From positions 1-35,275 of the forward strand of contig QCPC01000018.1 in assembly GCA_003212695.1 (NCBI GenBank): DNA of 35,275 nt, given 5' to 3'. Shown one piece after another: positions 17,212-24,839 of the stretch. Each line of letters starts with the position of its first letter. Within the stretch, counting starts at the first letter, position 1. Made by a program: the position numbers and the translations under genes. The notes below the pieces were generated by a model. The model saw only the letters and a program-made list of their open reading frames with translations. It was not told the DNA's origin and did not search any database. The stretch is from Prochlorococcus sp. AG-436-C13. GTDB lineage: Bacteria > Cyanobacteriota > Cyanobacteriia > PCC-6307 > Cyanobiaceae.

Positions 17212-18006
17212 ATGACAACCCCTTTTATTGTTGGATCGAATAATGAGTCTTTTAATAAAGCTTTGCCTGCGTCTTTGGATGAGAATAGATTGCCTAAGCA
17301 TATCGCTATAATTATGGATGGTAATGGAAGGTGGGCGAAGATAAAGAAATTACCTAGGGCAATGGGGCACAGTGCAGGAGTAGATGCTTTAAAGAGTACT
17401 TTAAGATTATGCAGTGACTGGGGTATTAAAGTTTTAACTGTATATGCGTTTTCAACAGAAAATTGGTCTAGACCTAAAGAGGAAGTTAATTTTTTAATGA
17501 AACTTTTTGAGAGTGTTTTAAAAAAAGAGATAGAGTATTTAAATATAGAGGATGTACGAATTAATTTTCTAGGTGATTTAGATGAATTGCCAGCACGCTT
17601 ACAAGATCTTATTAATCAGGCAATTAATCTTACTAGAAATAATACCGGTATTAATTTTAATGTATGTACAAATTATGGAGGTAGACGTGAATTGGTACTA
17701 GCTGCTAAGAAACTAGCAAATAGAGTTGCTGAGGGAAAATTAGATCCATCTTTAATTGATGAGAATCTATTTGAGAAAGAACTTTTAACGTCAAATTATG
17801 TTGACCCTGACTTGCTTATAAGAACAAGTGGAGAGAAGAGATTAAGTAATTTTTTGCTTTGGCAATTGGCTTATGCTGAAATACATGTAACTGATACATT
17901 ATGGCCAGATTTTAACGAAGAATCTTTAAGAAATGCACTTCTTGACTATCAGTCAAGAAGAAGACGTTTCGGAGGTTTAGATAATGCAGTTAAGGACCAA
18001 CTCTAA
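17212..18006 (+). CDS. uppS: Isoprenyl transferase (undecaprenyl diphosphate synthase)
   Basis: Cis-prenyltransferase that builds the C55 lipid carrier for peptidoglycan and surface polysaccharide. The 264-residue protein shows [13 protein letters not shown] (31-43) with the catalytic Asp36, [23 protein letters not shown] (regions I-III), and the C-terminal [18 protein letters not shown] plus WPDF (regions IV-V). A non-conserved N-terminal tail of about 25 residues precedes the core. It begins 12 bp after cdaA and ends 18 bp before bioB, inside the same run; supply of the wall lipid carrier next to a c-di-AMP synthase and the DAP decarboxylase gives the group a cell-wall theme. Confidence 0.96.
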   Translation: MTTPFIVGSNNESFNKALPASLDENRLPKHIAIIMDGNGRWAKIKKLPRAMGHSAGVDALKSTLRLCSDWGIKVLTVYAFSTENWSRPKEEVNFLMKLFESVLKKEIEYLNIEDVRINFLGDLDELPARLQDLINQAINLTRNNTGINFNVCTNYGGRRELVLAAKKLANRVAEGKLDPSLIDENLFEKELLTSNYVDPDLLIRTSGEKRLSNFLLWQLAYAEIHVTDTLWPDFNEESLRNALLDYQSRRRRFGGLDNAVKDQL

Positions 18007-18024
18007 CCATTCATTGTATTTACC

Positions 18025-19014
18025 ATGACATTAACGGATTGTAAATCTTTAACTTCTGAAGAATCTCACATTCGATTTGATTGGAAATTAGATGAGATAG
18101 AAAAGATACTTAGGGGACCATTGATAGATCTTTTATGGCAAGCACAGCAAGTACACAGGAATTTTAATTCAGAATATAAAGTGCAACTAGCATCTCTATT
18201 GAGTGTAAAGACAGGAGGTTGCGAAGAGGATTGCGCATATTGTTCTCAGTCAATACATAATTCTAGTGATATTTCTGATCAGACAGACTTTGATATAAAA
18301 GGAGTTATTGAGCAGGCAAAATTAGCGAAAGAAGCAGGAGCAGATCGTTTTTGTATGGGGTGGGCTTGGCGTGAGATAAGAGAAGGAAAACCTTTTGAGT
18401 CAATGCTACAAATGGTTAGAGGTGTTAAGAGTTTAGGTTTGGAAGCTTGCGTAACAGGAGGTATGCTTACTGATCAACAGGCAAAACGTTTAGCAGAAGC
18501 CGGATTAAATGCTTATAACCATAATTTAGATACAAGCCCTGAACATTATGAAAAAATCATATCAACACGCACTTACCAAGAGCGTTTAGAAACTTTAATT
18601 AGAGTTCGTGCGGCTGGAATAACAATTTGTTGTGGTGGCATTATTGGAATGGGTGAGACAACTAAAGATAGAGCTTCTTTTTTAAAGGTATTAGCAAATA
18701 TGAATCCTCATCCAGAGAGTGTTCCCATTAATGCTTTGGTACCTGTAGAGGGTACTCCTCTTGAATCATTGGAAATGGTAGATCCTTTGGAAATGGTTAG
18801 AATGGTTGCTACTGCAAGGATTCTTATGCCTAAAAGTCGTATACGTCTTAGTGCTGGGCGAGAGCAACTTGGTAAAGAAGCTCAAATTCTTTGCTTACTT
18901 GCTGGTGCAGATTCTATTTTCTATGGAGACTCTTTACTTACTACTAGTAATCCATCAGTTAAGGCTGATAGGGAGTTGCTTGCTTCGGCAGGAGTTAAAG
19001 TTAATTGCAAGTAA
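18025..19014 (+). CDS. bioB: Biotin synthase
   Basis: Radical SAM enzyme that inserts sulfur into dethiobiotin. The 329-residue protein has the SAM-cluster motif [13 protein letters not shown] with Cys66, Cys70 and Cys73 (CxxxCxxC), plus conserved features around the auxiliary [2Fe-2S] cluster: [44 protein letters not shown] and RLSAGRE near the C-terminus ([10 protein letters not shown]). The start ATG gives a 20-residue leader before the core, normal in this lineage. It lies 18 bp after uppS and 31 bp before trhO, so it is probably in the same transcript. Confidence 0.97.
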   Translation: MTLTDCKSLTSEESHIRFDWKLDEIEKILRGPLIDLLWQAQQVHRNFNSEYKVQLASLLSVKTGGCEEDCAYCSQSIHNSSDISDQTDFDIKGVIEQAKLAKEAGADRFCMGWAWREIREGKPFESMLQMVRGVKSLGLEACVTGGMLTDQQAKRLAEAGLNAYNHNLDTSPEHYEKIISTRTYQERLETLIRVRAAGITICCGGIIGMGETTKDRASFLKVLANMNPHPESVPINALVPVEGTPLESLEMVDPLEMVRMVATARILMPKSRIRLSAGREQLGKEAQILCLLAGADSIFYGDSLLTTSNPSVKADRELLASAGVKVNCK

Positions 19015-19045
19015 AATATTAGATAATTTTGAATAGGAGAAAAAT

Positions 19046-19978
19046 ATGGATTACAAGGTTGCAGCTTTTTATAACTTTTCACCAATAGCAGAAAAGAACA
19101 TAAGCCCTTTGTTAAATGAACTGACAATCTTAGCTGAAAAGCATGAAGTAAGAGGAATGATCCTTATTGCTTTGGAAGGTATTAATGGAACTATTTGCGG
19201 ACCTGTTGATGGCGTTACTGCTATTAATGAAAAATTGGAATCTTTGAAACTTATAAATCCTTTTGAGATGAAATTTAGTTTTACCTCTAAGCACGCATTT
19301 AGGCGTTTTAAAGCTCGTAGAAAAAAAGAGATAGTTACTATGGGAGTTCCTCATATTGATCCTCATGTGTCTTCAGGTGAGTATGTGGATCCGGCTGATT
19401 GGAATGCTTTGATTGACGATTCTTCTACATTAGTTATTGATACTCGTAATGAATATGAAGTTGCAATAGGTACTTTTGAGAGGGCTATTCACCCTAATAC
19501 TGCGACTTTTAGAGATTTTCCACATTGGGTAGATCAAAAATTACGATCTATTTTTGAGAAGGGGAAGTATAAAAGAGTTGCGATGTTTTGTACGGGAGGC
19601 ATACGGTGTGAGAAATCAACTTCTTATTTAAAAAGCAAAGGATTCTCTGAAGTGTTTCATTTGCATGGAGGAATTCTTAGATATTTAGCAGAAACATCTT
19701 TAGACAATAGTCGATGGAAAGGAGAGTGCTTTGTATTTGATCATAGAGTTTCATTAGACCATACTCTTAAGCCTGGTACACATCGACTTTGCTTCGCTTG
19801 TGGTATGCCCCTTTCTTCAGAGGAAAGGGAGCAAAAAAATTATATCCCTGGTATTCAATGTCATTATTGTAAGGATATATTCAGTGACGATGATAGAGCT
19901 CGTTTTAAAGAACGACAAAAACATATTAAAGAACTTGCGGAAAGGTTGCCAGGAAATACTATTTGGCCAAGCGCATGA
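19046..19978 (+). CDS. trhO: tRNA uridine 5-oxyacetic acid (cmo5U) / hydroxyuridine synthesis rhodanese protein TrhO
   Basis: TrhO (YceA, UPF0176) is a rhodanese-domain protein that catalyses O2-dependent hydroxylation of U34 to ho5U in tRNA. Here 310 residues: an N-terminal acylphosphatase-like ferredoxin fold (about 1-100), the rhodanese domain (about 115-215) with FCTGGIRCEKS (181-191), where C182 is the expected active-site Cys and C188 conserved, and a C-terminal Cys-rich metal-binding region (CFACG ... QCHYC). A GGAG 8 bases before the ATG is one of the best ribosome sites in the window. Its stop TGA overlaps the ATG at 19975 of the next gene. Confidence 0.92.
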   Translation: MDYKVAAFYNFSPIAEKNISPLLNELTILAEKHEVRGMILIALEGINGTICGPVDGVTAINEKLESLKLINPFEMKFSFTSKHAFRRFKARRKKEIVTMGVPHIDPHVSSGEYVDPADWNALIDDSSTLVIDTRNEYEVAIGTFERAIHPNTATFRDFPHWVDQKLRSIFEKGKYKRVAMFCTGGIRCEKSTSYLKSKGFSEVFHLHGGILRYLAETSLDNSRWKGECFVFDHRVSLDHTLKPGTHRLCFACGMPLSSEEREQKNYIPGIQCHYCKDIFSDDDRARFKERQKHIKELAERLPGNTIWPSA

Positions 19979-20490
19979 CTCCCATGACATTGTCTGAAAT
20001 AGAATCGGAAGCAGCTTCACAAGGCTTCTTGTTAAGGATTCAATTAAGACGTCCCTTGAATTTGTGGACACTAAGACTAGTTGTAGGAAAGCATTTAGAT
20101 TCTAATAAGGTAAAACTTTTAGGTGAAATGAAGGGTTGGGCTTATCAAGGTATAGGTGGTTTGCAACTTGATACTATGCAAGTTAGTAATGATGCGCCCA
20201 GTGGAGTGGGTCATTTGATATGGGCTTCAACAATGGCATGGGCTCTTGAAGAAACGCCTTGTAAGAGAGCAAGGTTACTTGCGATAAATGATGATGAACA
20301 ACAACATAAAATATTGGTGAGATATTTTAATAGGCGAGGCTTTACTACTATTAAAGAAGTAGGTTCTTCTTTATTTGATTTGCCTTTTAGAATGGTTTGG
20401 GGTGGAGCAGGTAGTTTAATGATTGGCAACTGTAGAGAGGTATATGAAAATAGTCTTAATCATTGGAAGGCTAATAACTTCCTTATATAG
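19975..20490 (+). CDS. Conserved protein of unknown function, GNAT-like traits
   Basis: A 171-residue protein I cannot name. It contains LRIQLRRPLNLWTLRLVVG, GWAYQGIGGLQLDTMQV, APSGVGHLIWASTMAWALEE and CKRARLLAINDDEQQHKILV followed by RYFNRRGF. The last part looks like the motif-B end of GNAT folds, where a residue chain leads to an RRGF turn, but no acetyl-CoA QxxGxG loop is clear, so an acetyltransferase activity is not supported. The frame is open upstream to a TTG at 19963; I chose the ATG at 19975 because it overlaps the trhO stop as ATGA, a typical coupling junction. It ends 4 bp from convergent lipA. Confidence 0.8.
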   Translation: MTPMTLSEIESEAASQGFLLRIQLRRPLNLWTLRLVVGKHLDSNKVKLLGEMKGWAYQGIGGLQLDTMQVSNDAPSGVGHLIWASTMAWALEETPCKRARLLAINDDEQQHKILVRYFNRRGFTTIKEVGSSLFDLPFRMVWGGAGSLMIGNCREVYENSLNHWKANNFLI

Positions 20491-20494
20491 TCGA

Positions 20495-21418
20495 CTAATC
20501 TTTTTTTGCGTGATAACTGCTACGTACTAATGGTCCTGAGGTTACTTTTTTGAAGCCAAGATCTTTAGCTATTATACCAAAATCTTGAAAGTCTCTTGGA
20601 TGCCAATATTTTCTTACAGGTATATGAGCTAGTGATGGACGTAAGTATTGTCCGATTGTAATTTGTTGACAATCAACATCTCTCAGATCTTTAAGTGATT
20701 GAACTATCTCTGAATAATCTTCGCCAAGGCCAAGCATTAAGCCAGACTTTGTAGGGATATTATTATTGAGTTCTCTTGCTAGACGTAATAATTCTAGGGA
20801 ACGCTGGTAGGTAGCACCTCTACGAACTTCTTTTTGTAGGCGCTCAACTGTTTCTATATTATGGTTGAAGCAAACAGGGTTTGCATCTAGAACTTTTTTA
20901 AGTCTTTCTTTTTGTATTTTGACTGCTTCTTGTTGCTCTATTACTCCTCCCCAAAAATCAGGTGTTAGGACTTCTATAGATGTTTTTGGATTAACTGTCC
21001 TAATTGCATGAATTGTGTTAACAAAAAGTGATGCTCCATGATCCTTAAGATCATCTCTCGCAACAGATGTAAGGACTACATATTTAAGATTTAGCTTTAA
21101 AACCGCAGTTGCTATTCTATTTGGTTCATCTACGTCAACCTTCATAGGAGCAGTCCCTTTATCGACTTGGCAAAAGGCACAACTTCTTGTACATATAGAA
21201 CCACCTAGTAAAAATGTTGCTGTACCAGAGGCATAGCATTCTCCGCGATTTGGACAGCGACCTTCTTCACATATTGTGTGTAATCTGTATTCCTTAACAA
21301 GTTTTTGAACCTGCTCTAATTCCGAGGCTTTCCCTATACTTGGTGTTATCCAATTAGGTAGCCTTTGTATAGGCTTGATTGTGCTATAGAGAGTTTTTTT
21401 GTTGGTTTTAGGCATCAT
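20495..21418 (-). CDS. lipA: Lipoyl synthase
   Basis: Radical SAM enzyme that adds two sulfurs to octanoyl groups on carrier domains, giving lipoate for pyruvate dehydrogenase and the glycine cleavage system. The 307-residue protein has the two cluster motifs: [12 protein letters not shown] with Cys50, Cys55 and Cys61 for the auxiliary sacrificed cluster, and CTRSCAFC with Cys76, Cys80 and Cys83 for the SAM cluster. The C-terminal RSSYHA (RSSYxA) Ser needed for the auxiliary cluster is present. Two ATGs adjoin at the start (21418 and 21415). It lies 9 bp after recR on the same strand and is probably co-transcribed with it. Confidence 0.97.
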   Translation of the reverse strand: MMPKTNKKTLYSTIKPIQRLPNWITPSIGKASELEQVQKLVKEYRLHTICEEGRCPNRGECYASGTATFLLGGSICTRSCAFCQVDKGTAPMKVDVDEPNRIATAVLKLNLKYVVLTSVARDDLKDHGASLFVNTIHAIRTVNPKTSIEVLTPDFWGGVIEQQEAVKIQKERLKKVLDANPVCFNHNIETVERLQKEVRRGATYQRSLELLRLARELNNNIPTKSGLMLGLGEDYSEIVQSLKDLRDVDCQQITIGQYLRPSLAHIPVRKYWHPRDFQDFGIIAKDLGFKKVTSGPLVRSSYHAKKD

Positions 21419-21427
21419 TAATTAATT

Positions 21428-22027
21428 TTATTCAATCTCGCGTCTACCTTCAATAGCTCTAGTTAGTGTAACTTCATCAGCATATTCAAGTTCACTACCG
21501 ACTGGTAGTCCATATGCGATTCTTGTGACTTTAACGAATGGCTTTAGAAGTTTAGCTAGATAAAGACTTGTGGTGTCTCCTTCAACACTTGGGGTAAGTG
21601 CAAGTATCACTTCTAAAGTTTTTTCATTGGAAACTCTTGTAACTAAAGCAGAGATGGTTAATAATTCTGGACCAATACCATCCATGGGAGAGATGAGGCC
21701 ACCAAGTACATGGTAGTGCCCTCTGTACTCTCTTGTTCTTTCTAGGGCGATTAAATCTCTCGAATCTGCTACTACACAAAGTAAAGCATCATTTCTTTTT
21801 GAGCTGAGGCATATTTCACATTCTTCTTCTGCTGTTAGATGAAAACAAGTTTTACATTGACCTACTTTTGTTCTTGCATTTAAAAGAGCATTAGAGAAAG
21901 CTTTGATTTGCTCCTCTGGTTGTCGAAGTAAATGCAAAGCAAGTCTTTGCGCTGTTCTTGGACCAATTCCTGGCAATTGTTCGAATTGATCTATTAGTTG
22001 AGCAAGTGGTCGTGTGAAGCTGCTCAG
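21428..22027 (-). CDS. recR: Recombination protein RecR, apparently starting at CTG
   Basis: RecR acts with RecO (and RecF) to load RecA on gapped DNA. The product has the helix-hairpin-helix [17 protein letters not shown], the four-Cys zinc motif [16 protein letters not shown], and the Toprim domain from [15 protein letters not shown] through [13 protein letters not shown]. In-frame sequence upstream of the first standard start (TTG at 21976, inside the HhH) encodes the conserved N-terminus [16 protein letters not shown] back to a stop at 22037-22039. The only start-like codon that covers it is CTG at 22027, with AGGA 6 bases upstream, giving 199 aa, exactly the family's length. Alternatively one base of an A5 run is extra and the ATG at 22040 is the start. 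Confidence 0.88.
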   Translation of the reverse strand: MSSFTRPLAQLIDQFEQLPGIGPRTAQRLALHLLRQPEEQIKAFSNALLNARTKVGQCKTCFHLTAEEECEICLSSKRNDALLCVVADSRDLIALERTREYRGHYHVLGGLISPMDGIGPELLTISALVTRVSNEKTLEVILALTPSVEGDTTSLYLAKLLKPFVKVTRIAYGLPVGSELEYADEVTLTRAIEGRREIE

Positions 22028-22041
22028 AGTTTTTCCTCATA

Positions 22042-22054
22042 TATATAAGAATTA
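22042..22054. repeat. Left arm of a perfect 13-bp inverted repeat between recR and psbP
   Basis: TATATAAGAATTA here is the exact reverse complement of TAATTCTTATATA at 22086-22098, with 31 bases between. The arms contain TATATA-like -10 sequence facing outward in each direction. Expected outward start sites fall near 22034 on minus (just before the proposed recR CTG) and near 22105 on plus (37 bases before the psbP ATG), so the repeat may be a pair of mirror promoters or an operator pair. Confidence 0.6.
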
Positions 22055-22085
22055 AAGCACTCTTATGTCTTAACGTGGAATTTAC

Positions 22086-22098
22086 TAATTCTTATATA
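22086..22098. repeat. Right arm of the 13-bp inverted repeat
   Basis: Pairs with 22042-22054 base for base. With the following AG it forms a 10-bp perfect palindrome CTTATATAAG at 22091-22100, which the left arm does not share. Confidence 0.6.
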
Positions 22099-22141
22099 AG
22101 TAAGTACATTGTTAGTAGCGATAATTTTTGTACAGACAGCC

Positions 22142-22699
22142 ATGAGAACCTTGCTAAATAGCTCACTACGTTTCTTTATATTAATTCCCTTATTAGTTTC
22201 TCTGGTTGCATGTAGCCCTGGCATTACAGCAGGACTCGAACCTTTCCAAAGTACGGATGGTCGTTATGGTTTCTTTTATCCAACAGGATGGACAAGGATA
22301 GCAATTCAAGGTGGTCCTGAAGTTGTTTTTCATGACTTGATAAATAGTGATGAAACTTTGAGCCTTGTTGTATCAGATGTTTCTCCTGAAATTGAACTTG
22401 AGAAGATTGGGAGTCCATCAGAAGTTGGTGAAAAACTAATGAATGATTTGTTGGCTCCTAATGGTGGAGAAAGGGAGGCAGAACTTATTAATTCGAATTC
22501 CAGAGAAGTGGATGGACACACTTTTTATGACATTGAATATTTAATACACCTTCCTGAAAAAGATCGCCATGAACTGGCAACCGTTATTGTTGATCATGGT
22601 TCTTTATTTACTTTTGCTGCAGGAACGAATGATGTTAGATGGGACAAAGTAGAAGATTTGTTTAGACGTGTAATTAGTTCATTTAGTTTTTTTGTGTAA
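22142..22699 (+). CDS. psbP: PsbP-like lipoprotein (CyanoP)
   Basis: CyanoP is a lumenal, lipid-anchored accessory protein that helps assemble or stabilise photosystem II. From the ATG at 22142 the protein has 185 residues. It starts with a lipoprotein signal peptide, a basic N-region, a hydrophobic core (FFILIPLLVSL) and a lipobox VAC with Cys24, then a PsbP-type domain: FQSTDGRYGFFYPTGWTR, GGPEVVFHDLINSDETLSLVVS, a central DVSPEIELEKIG, DGHTFYDIEYLI and the C-terminal LFTFAAGTNDVRWDKVEDLFRRVISSF. The frame continues 11 codons upstream to a TTG but that would spoil the signal peptide. Divergent from recR over a 13-bp inverted repeat. Confidence 0.93.
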   Translation: MRTLLNSSLRFFILIPLLVSLVACSPGITAGLEPFQSTDGRYGFFYPTGWTRIAIQGGPEVVFHDLINSDETLSLVVSDVSPEIELEKIGSPSEVGEKLMNDLLAPNGGEREAELINSNSREVDGHTFYDIEYLIHLPEKDRHELATVIVDHGSLFTFAAGTNDVRWDKVEDLFRRVISSFSFFV

Positions 22700-22705
22700 A
22701 GAATC

Positions 22706-24520
22706 TTACTTAAGAGTTTGATTATAACCAGCTTGTACTCTCCATAAGTCAGAGTAGAGCCCCTCCTTTTTTAACAGATAATCATGAGTTCCTGATTCCA
22801 CAATTCTACCTTCGTTTAATACTATAATTTTGTCAGCATTTTTTATGGTACTTAGCCTATGTGCAATAACCAATGTTGTTCTGTTAGATGTTATTTTAGC
22901 TAAAGATCTTTGTATAGCAGCTTCTGTTTCATTATCTACAGATGCTGTAGCTTCATCTAAAATTAGTATTGGAGCATTTTTAAGTATTGCTCTTGCTAAT
23001 GCAATTCTTTGACATTGACCTCCAGACAATTTTTGCCCCCGCTCACCTACAAGTGTTTTATATCCCTCTGGAAGTTTTCCTATAAAATCATCTGCTTCTG
23101 AAAGTTTGGCTGCTTTTCTTATTTCAAATGAGGATGCATTGTTGTTACCATAAGCTATATTCTCTTCTATTGTCCCATGAAAAAGATATACTTCTTGACT
23201 AACAAGTGCAATAGACTTACGTAAGTCAGGTAGATAAAACTTTTCTATAGATACTCCATCTAGTTCAATTTGACCAGAACTTATAGAATACAATCTTAGG
23301 ATTAATTTAACTAGGCTACTTTTCCCTGAACCAGTGGGTCCCACAATTCCTATTGTAGTTCCTGCTAATATTTCTAAATTAAAGTCGTTTAGAAGTTTGT
23401 TCCTATCGTTATATTGAAAGGATACATTCTTGAATATTATATTACCTTTTATATTATTTCTTTTTAGGCGTAATGAACCACTTGATATTAATATTGGTCT
23501 ATCTATTAGATCTAATACTCTATTTGTCGAGGCCATTGACCTTTGATAATCATCAAGAACATGTCCTAATGTTGTAAGAGGCCAAAGCAATCTTTGAGTA
23601 ATAAATACAAGAAAACTATAAACACCTATTTCTAAGTTTCCATTCCAGGCTCTTAGCCCACCTATTATAAGAATAGCTAGAAATGCAAATAAAATTGCAA
23701 ATCTAATTAATGGTATAAATGCAGCAGAAAGCTTGATCGCAGCGCTGTTACTTTTTTGATATGAATAACTATCTAGACTAAGACGTTTAAGTTCCCATGA
23801 TTCAGTAGCAAAACTTTTAATTGTTAGCATGCCACCAAGATTGTTACTCAATCTTGCTGCTAAATCACCTGCCTTATCTCTTACATCCTTATATTTAGGA
23901 GCAAGTTTTCTTTGAAAATTTACTGAACCTAATAGTATTATTGGAATCGGTATAAATGCAAAAATAGCAACTCCTGGTGCAAGAAATAGCATTGCACTAC
24001 CAACTAGAATTACCGTTATAATTAGCTGTATTAGTTGATTGGCTCCTTGATCTAAGAATCTTTCTAATTGGTTGATATCATCATTGAGTATAGATAGAAG
24101 TCTTCCAGAACTATCATTTTCGAAGAAAGACATTTCTAATTCTTGTAAATGCTTATATGCTTCTATTCTTAGATTATGCTGAGTTTTCTGAGCAAGATTC
24201 CGCCAGAGTAGAGCATACAAGTATTCAAAAAAGGATTCAGCAGTCCATATTATGAAAGAGGCAATAGCAAGCACTAAAAGCTGAATAGGAACTGATTTGA
24301 ATCCGAAATTGGCTAAGTATGAAGATTTTTCTCTAACAACTACATCTATAGATATTCCAATGAGTATTGGCGGGGCAAGATCAAATAATTTATTTAAAAT
24401 AGAACTAAAAGCTGCTGATATAACAAGAAACTTCTGTTTGGATTGATTCCTAATTAATCTAATTAATGGGTTGCCCTTAGGATAAATAGATTGACTTTTA
24501 TTTTGAGGCATAATGCTCAT
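22706..24520 (-). CDS. ABC exporter, fused membrane and ATPase domains (MsbA/multidrug type)
   Basis: A half-transporter expected to work as a homodimer, exporting lipid or a hydrophobic compound. From the ATG at 24520 it has 604 residues. Six membrane segments cover about 30-320, and the nucleotide-binding domain carries Walker A GPTGSGKS (394-401), Q-loop ALVSQEVYLFHG, signature LSGGQCQR, Walker B ILILDEATAS and the H-loop IAHRLST. No C39 peptidase domain is present. The frame can begin at a TTG at 24529, which overlaps the stop of the upstream small gene as TTGA-like; the ATG at 24520 is preferred. Ends 6 bp from the psbP stop, convergent. Confidence 0.93.
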   Translation of the reverse strand: MSIMPQNKSQSIYPKGNPLIRLIRNQSKQKFLVISAAFSSILNKLFDLAPPILIGISIDVVVREKSSYLANFGFKSVPIQLLVLAIASFIIWTAESFFEYLYALLWRNLAQKTQHNLRIEAYKHLQELEMSFFENDSSGRLLSILNDDINQLERFLDQGANQLIQLIITVILVGSAMLFLAPGVAIFAFIPIPIILLGSVNFQRKLAPKYKDVRDKAGDLAARLSNNLGGMLTIKSFATESWELKRLSLDSYSYQKSNSAAIKLSAAFIPLIRFAILFAFLAILIIGGLRAWNGNLEIGVYSFLVFITQRLLWPLTTLGHVLDDYQRSMASTNRVLDLIDRPILISSGSLRLKRNNIKGNIIFKNVSFQYNDRNKLLNDFNLEILAGTTIGIVGPTGSGKSSLVKLILRLYSISSGQIELDGVSIEKFYLPDLRKSIALVSQEVYLFHGTIEENIAYGNNNASSFEIRKAAKLSEADDFIGKLPEGYKTLVGERGQKLSGGQCQRIALARAILKNAPILILDEATASVDNETEAAIQRSLAKITSNRTTLVIAHRLSTIKNADKIIVLNEGRIVESGTHDYLLKKEGLYSDLWRVQAGYNQTLK

Positions 24521-24525
24521 GTCTA

Positions 24526-24822
24526 TCAAATTGTTTTGTAACCAAATTTATCTAATGCCTCTTCTTTACATTTCTCAAGAGCTGAGTCTATATTTTCATT
24601 TTTGTTGATTCTTTTAACAAAACAATTGCATATATACTCTCCTAATTCTAAATTCATAGTTTCATTATTATTTATAAATTCTTTTTTAAACCCCTCTAAG
24701 CAAAATGATTTGATAATCGCATTTAAATCTTTGCTTTGAAGTCTTCCATTAATAGCTAATACTAAGATTGCTGCTATAAGTAAATATTGTTTATATGGTT
24801 TTAATTTAACGGTTAATTTCAT
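24526..24822 (-). CDS. Small secreted protein with four Cys, hypothetical
   Basis: A 98-residue protein with a basic start and a hydrophobic segment at about 13-26 (YLLIAAILVLAING) that looks like a signal peptide or anchor. The remaining 70 residues hold four Cys (one in SFCLEG, two in ICNCF, one in EKC) spaced in a helix-rich Lys/Glu sequence, consistent with two disulfides in the periplasm or lumen. I do not recognise the family. It sits 17 bp after the DEAD-box helicase gene and directly before the ABC exporter, on the same strand, so all three may share a transcript. A role with the exporter is a guess. Confidence 0.7.
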   Translation of the reverse strand: MKLTVKLKPYKQYLLIAAILVLAINGRLQSKDLNAIIKSFCLEGFKKEFINNNETMNLELGEYICNCFVKRINKNENIDSALEKCKEEALDKFGYKTI

Positions 24823-24839
24823 ATGGGTAAAAGATTTAT

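Noticed and set aside
24526-24822. Small Cys protein as a bacteriocin precursor with its exporter
   Set aside because: It has a signal-peptide-like N-terminus and no double-Gly leader, and the exporter has no peptidase domain.
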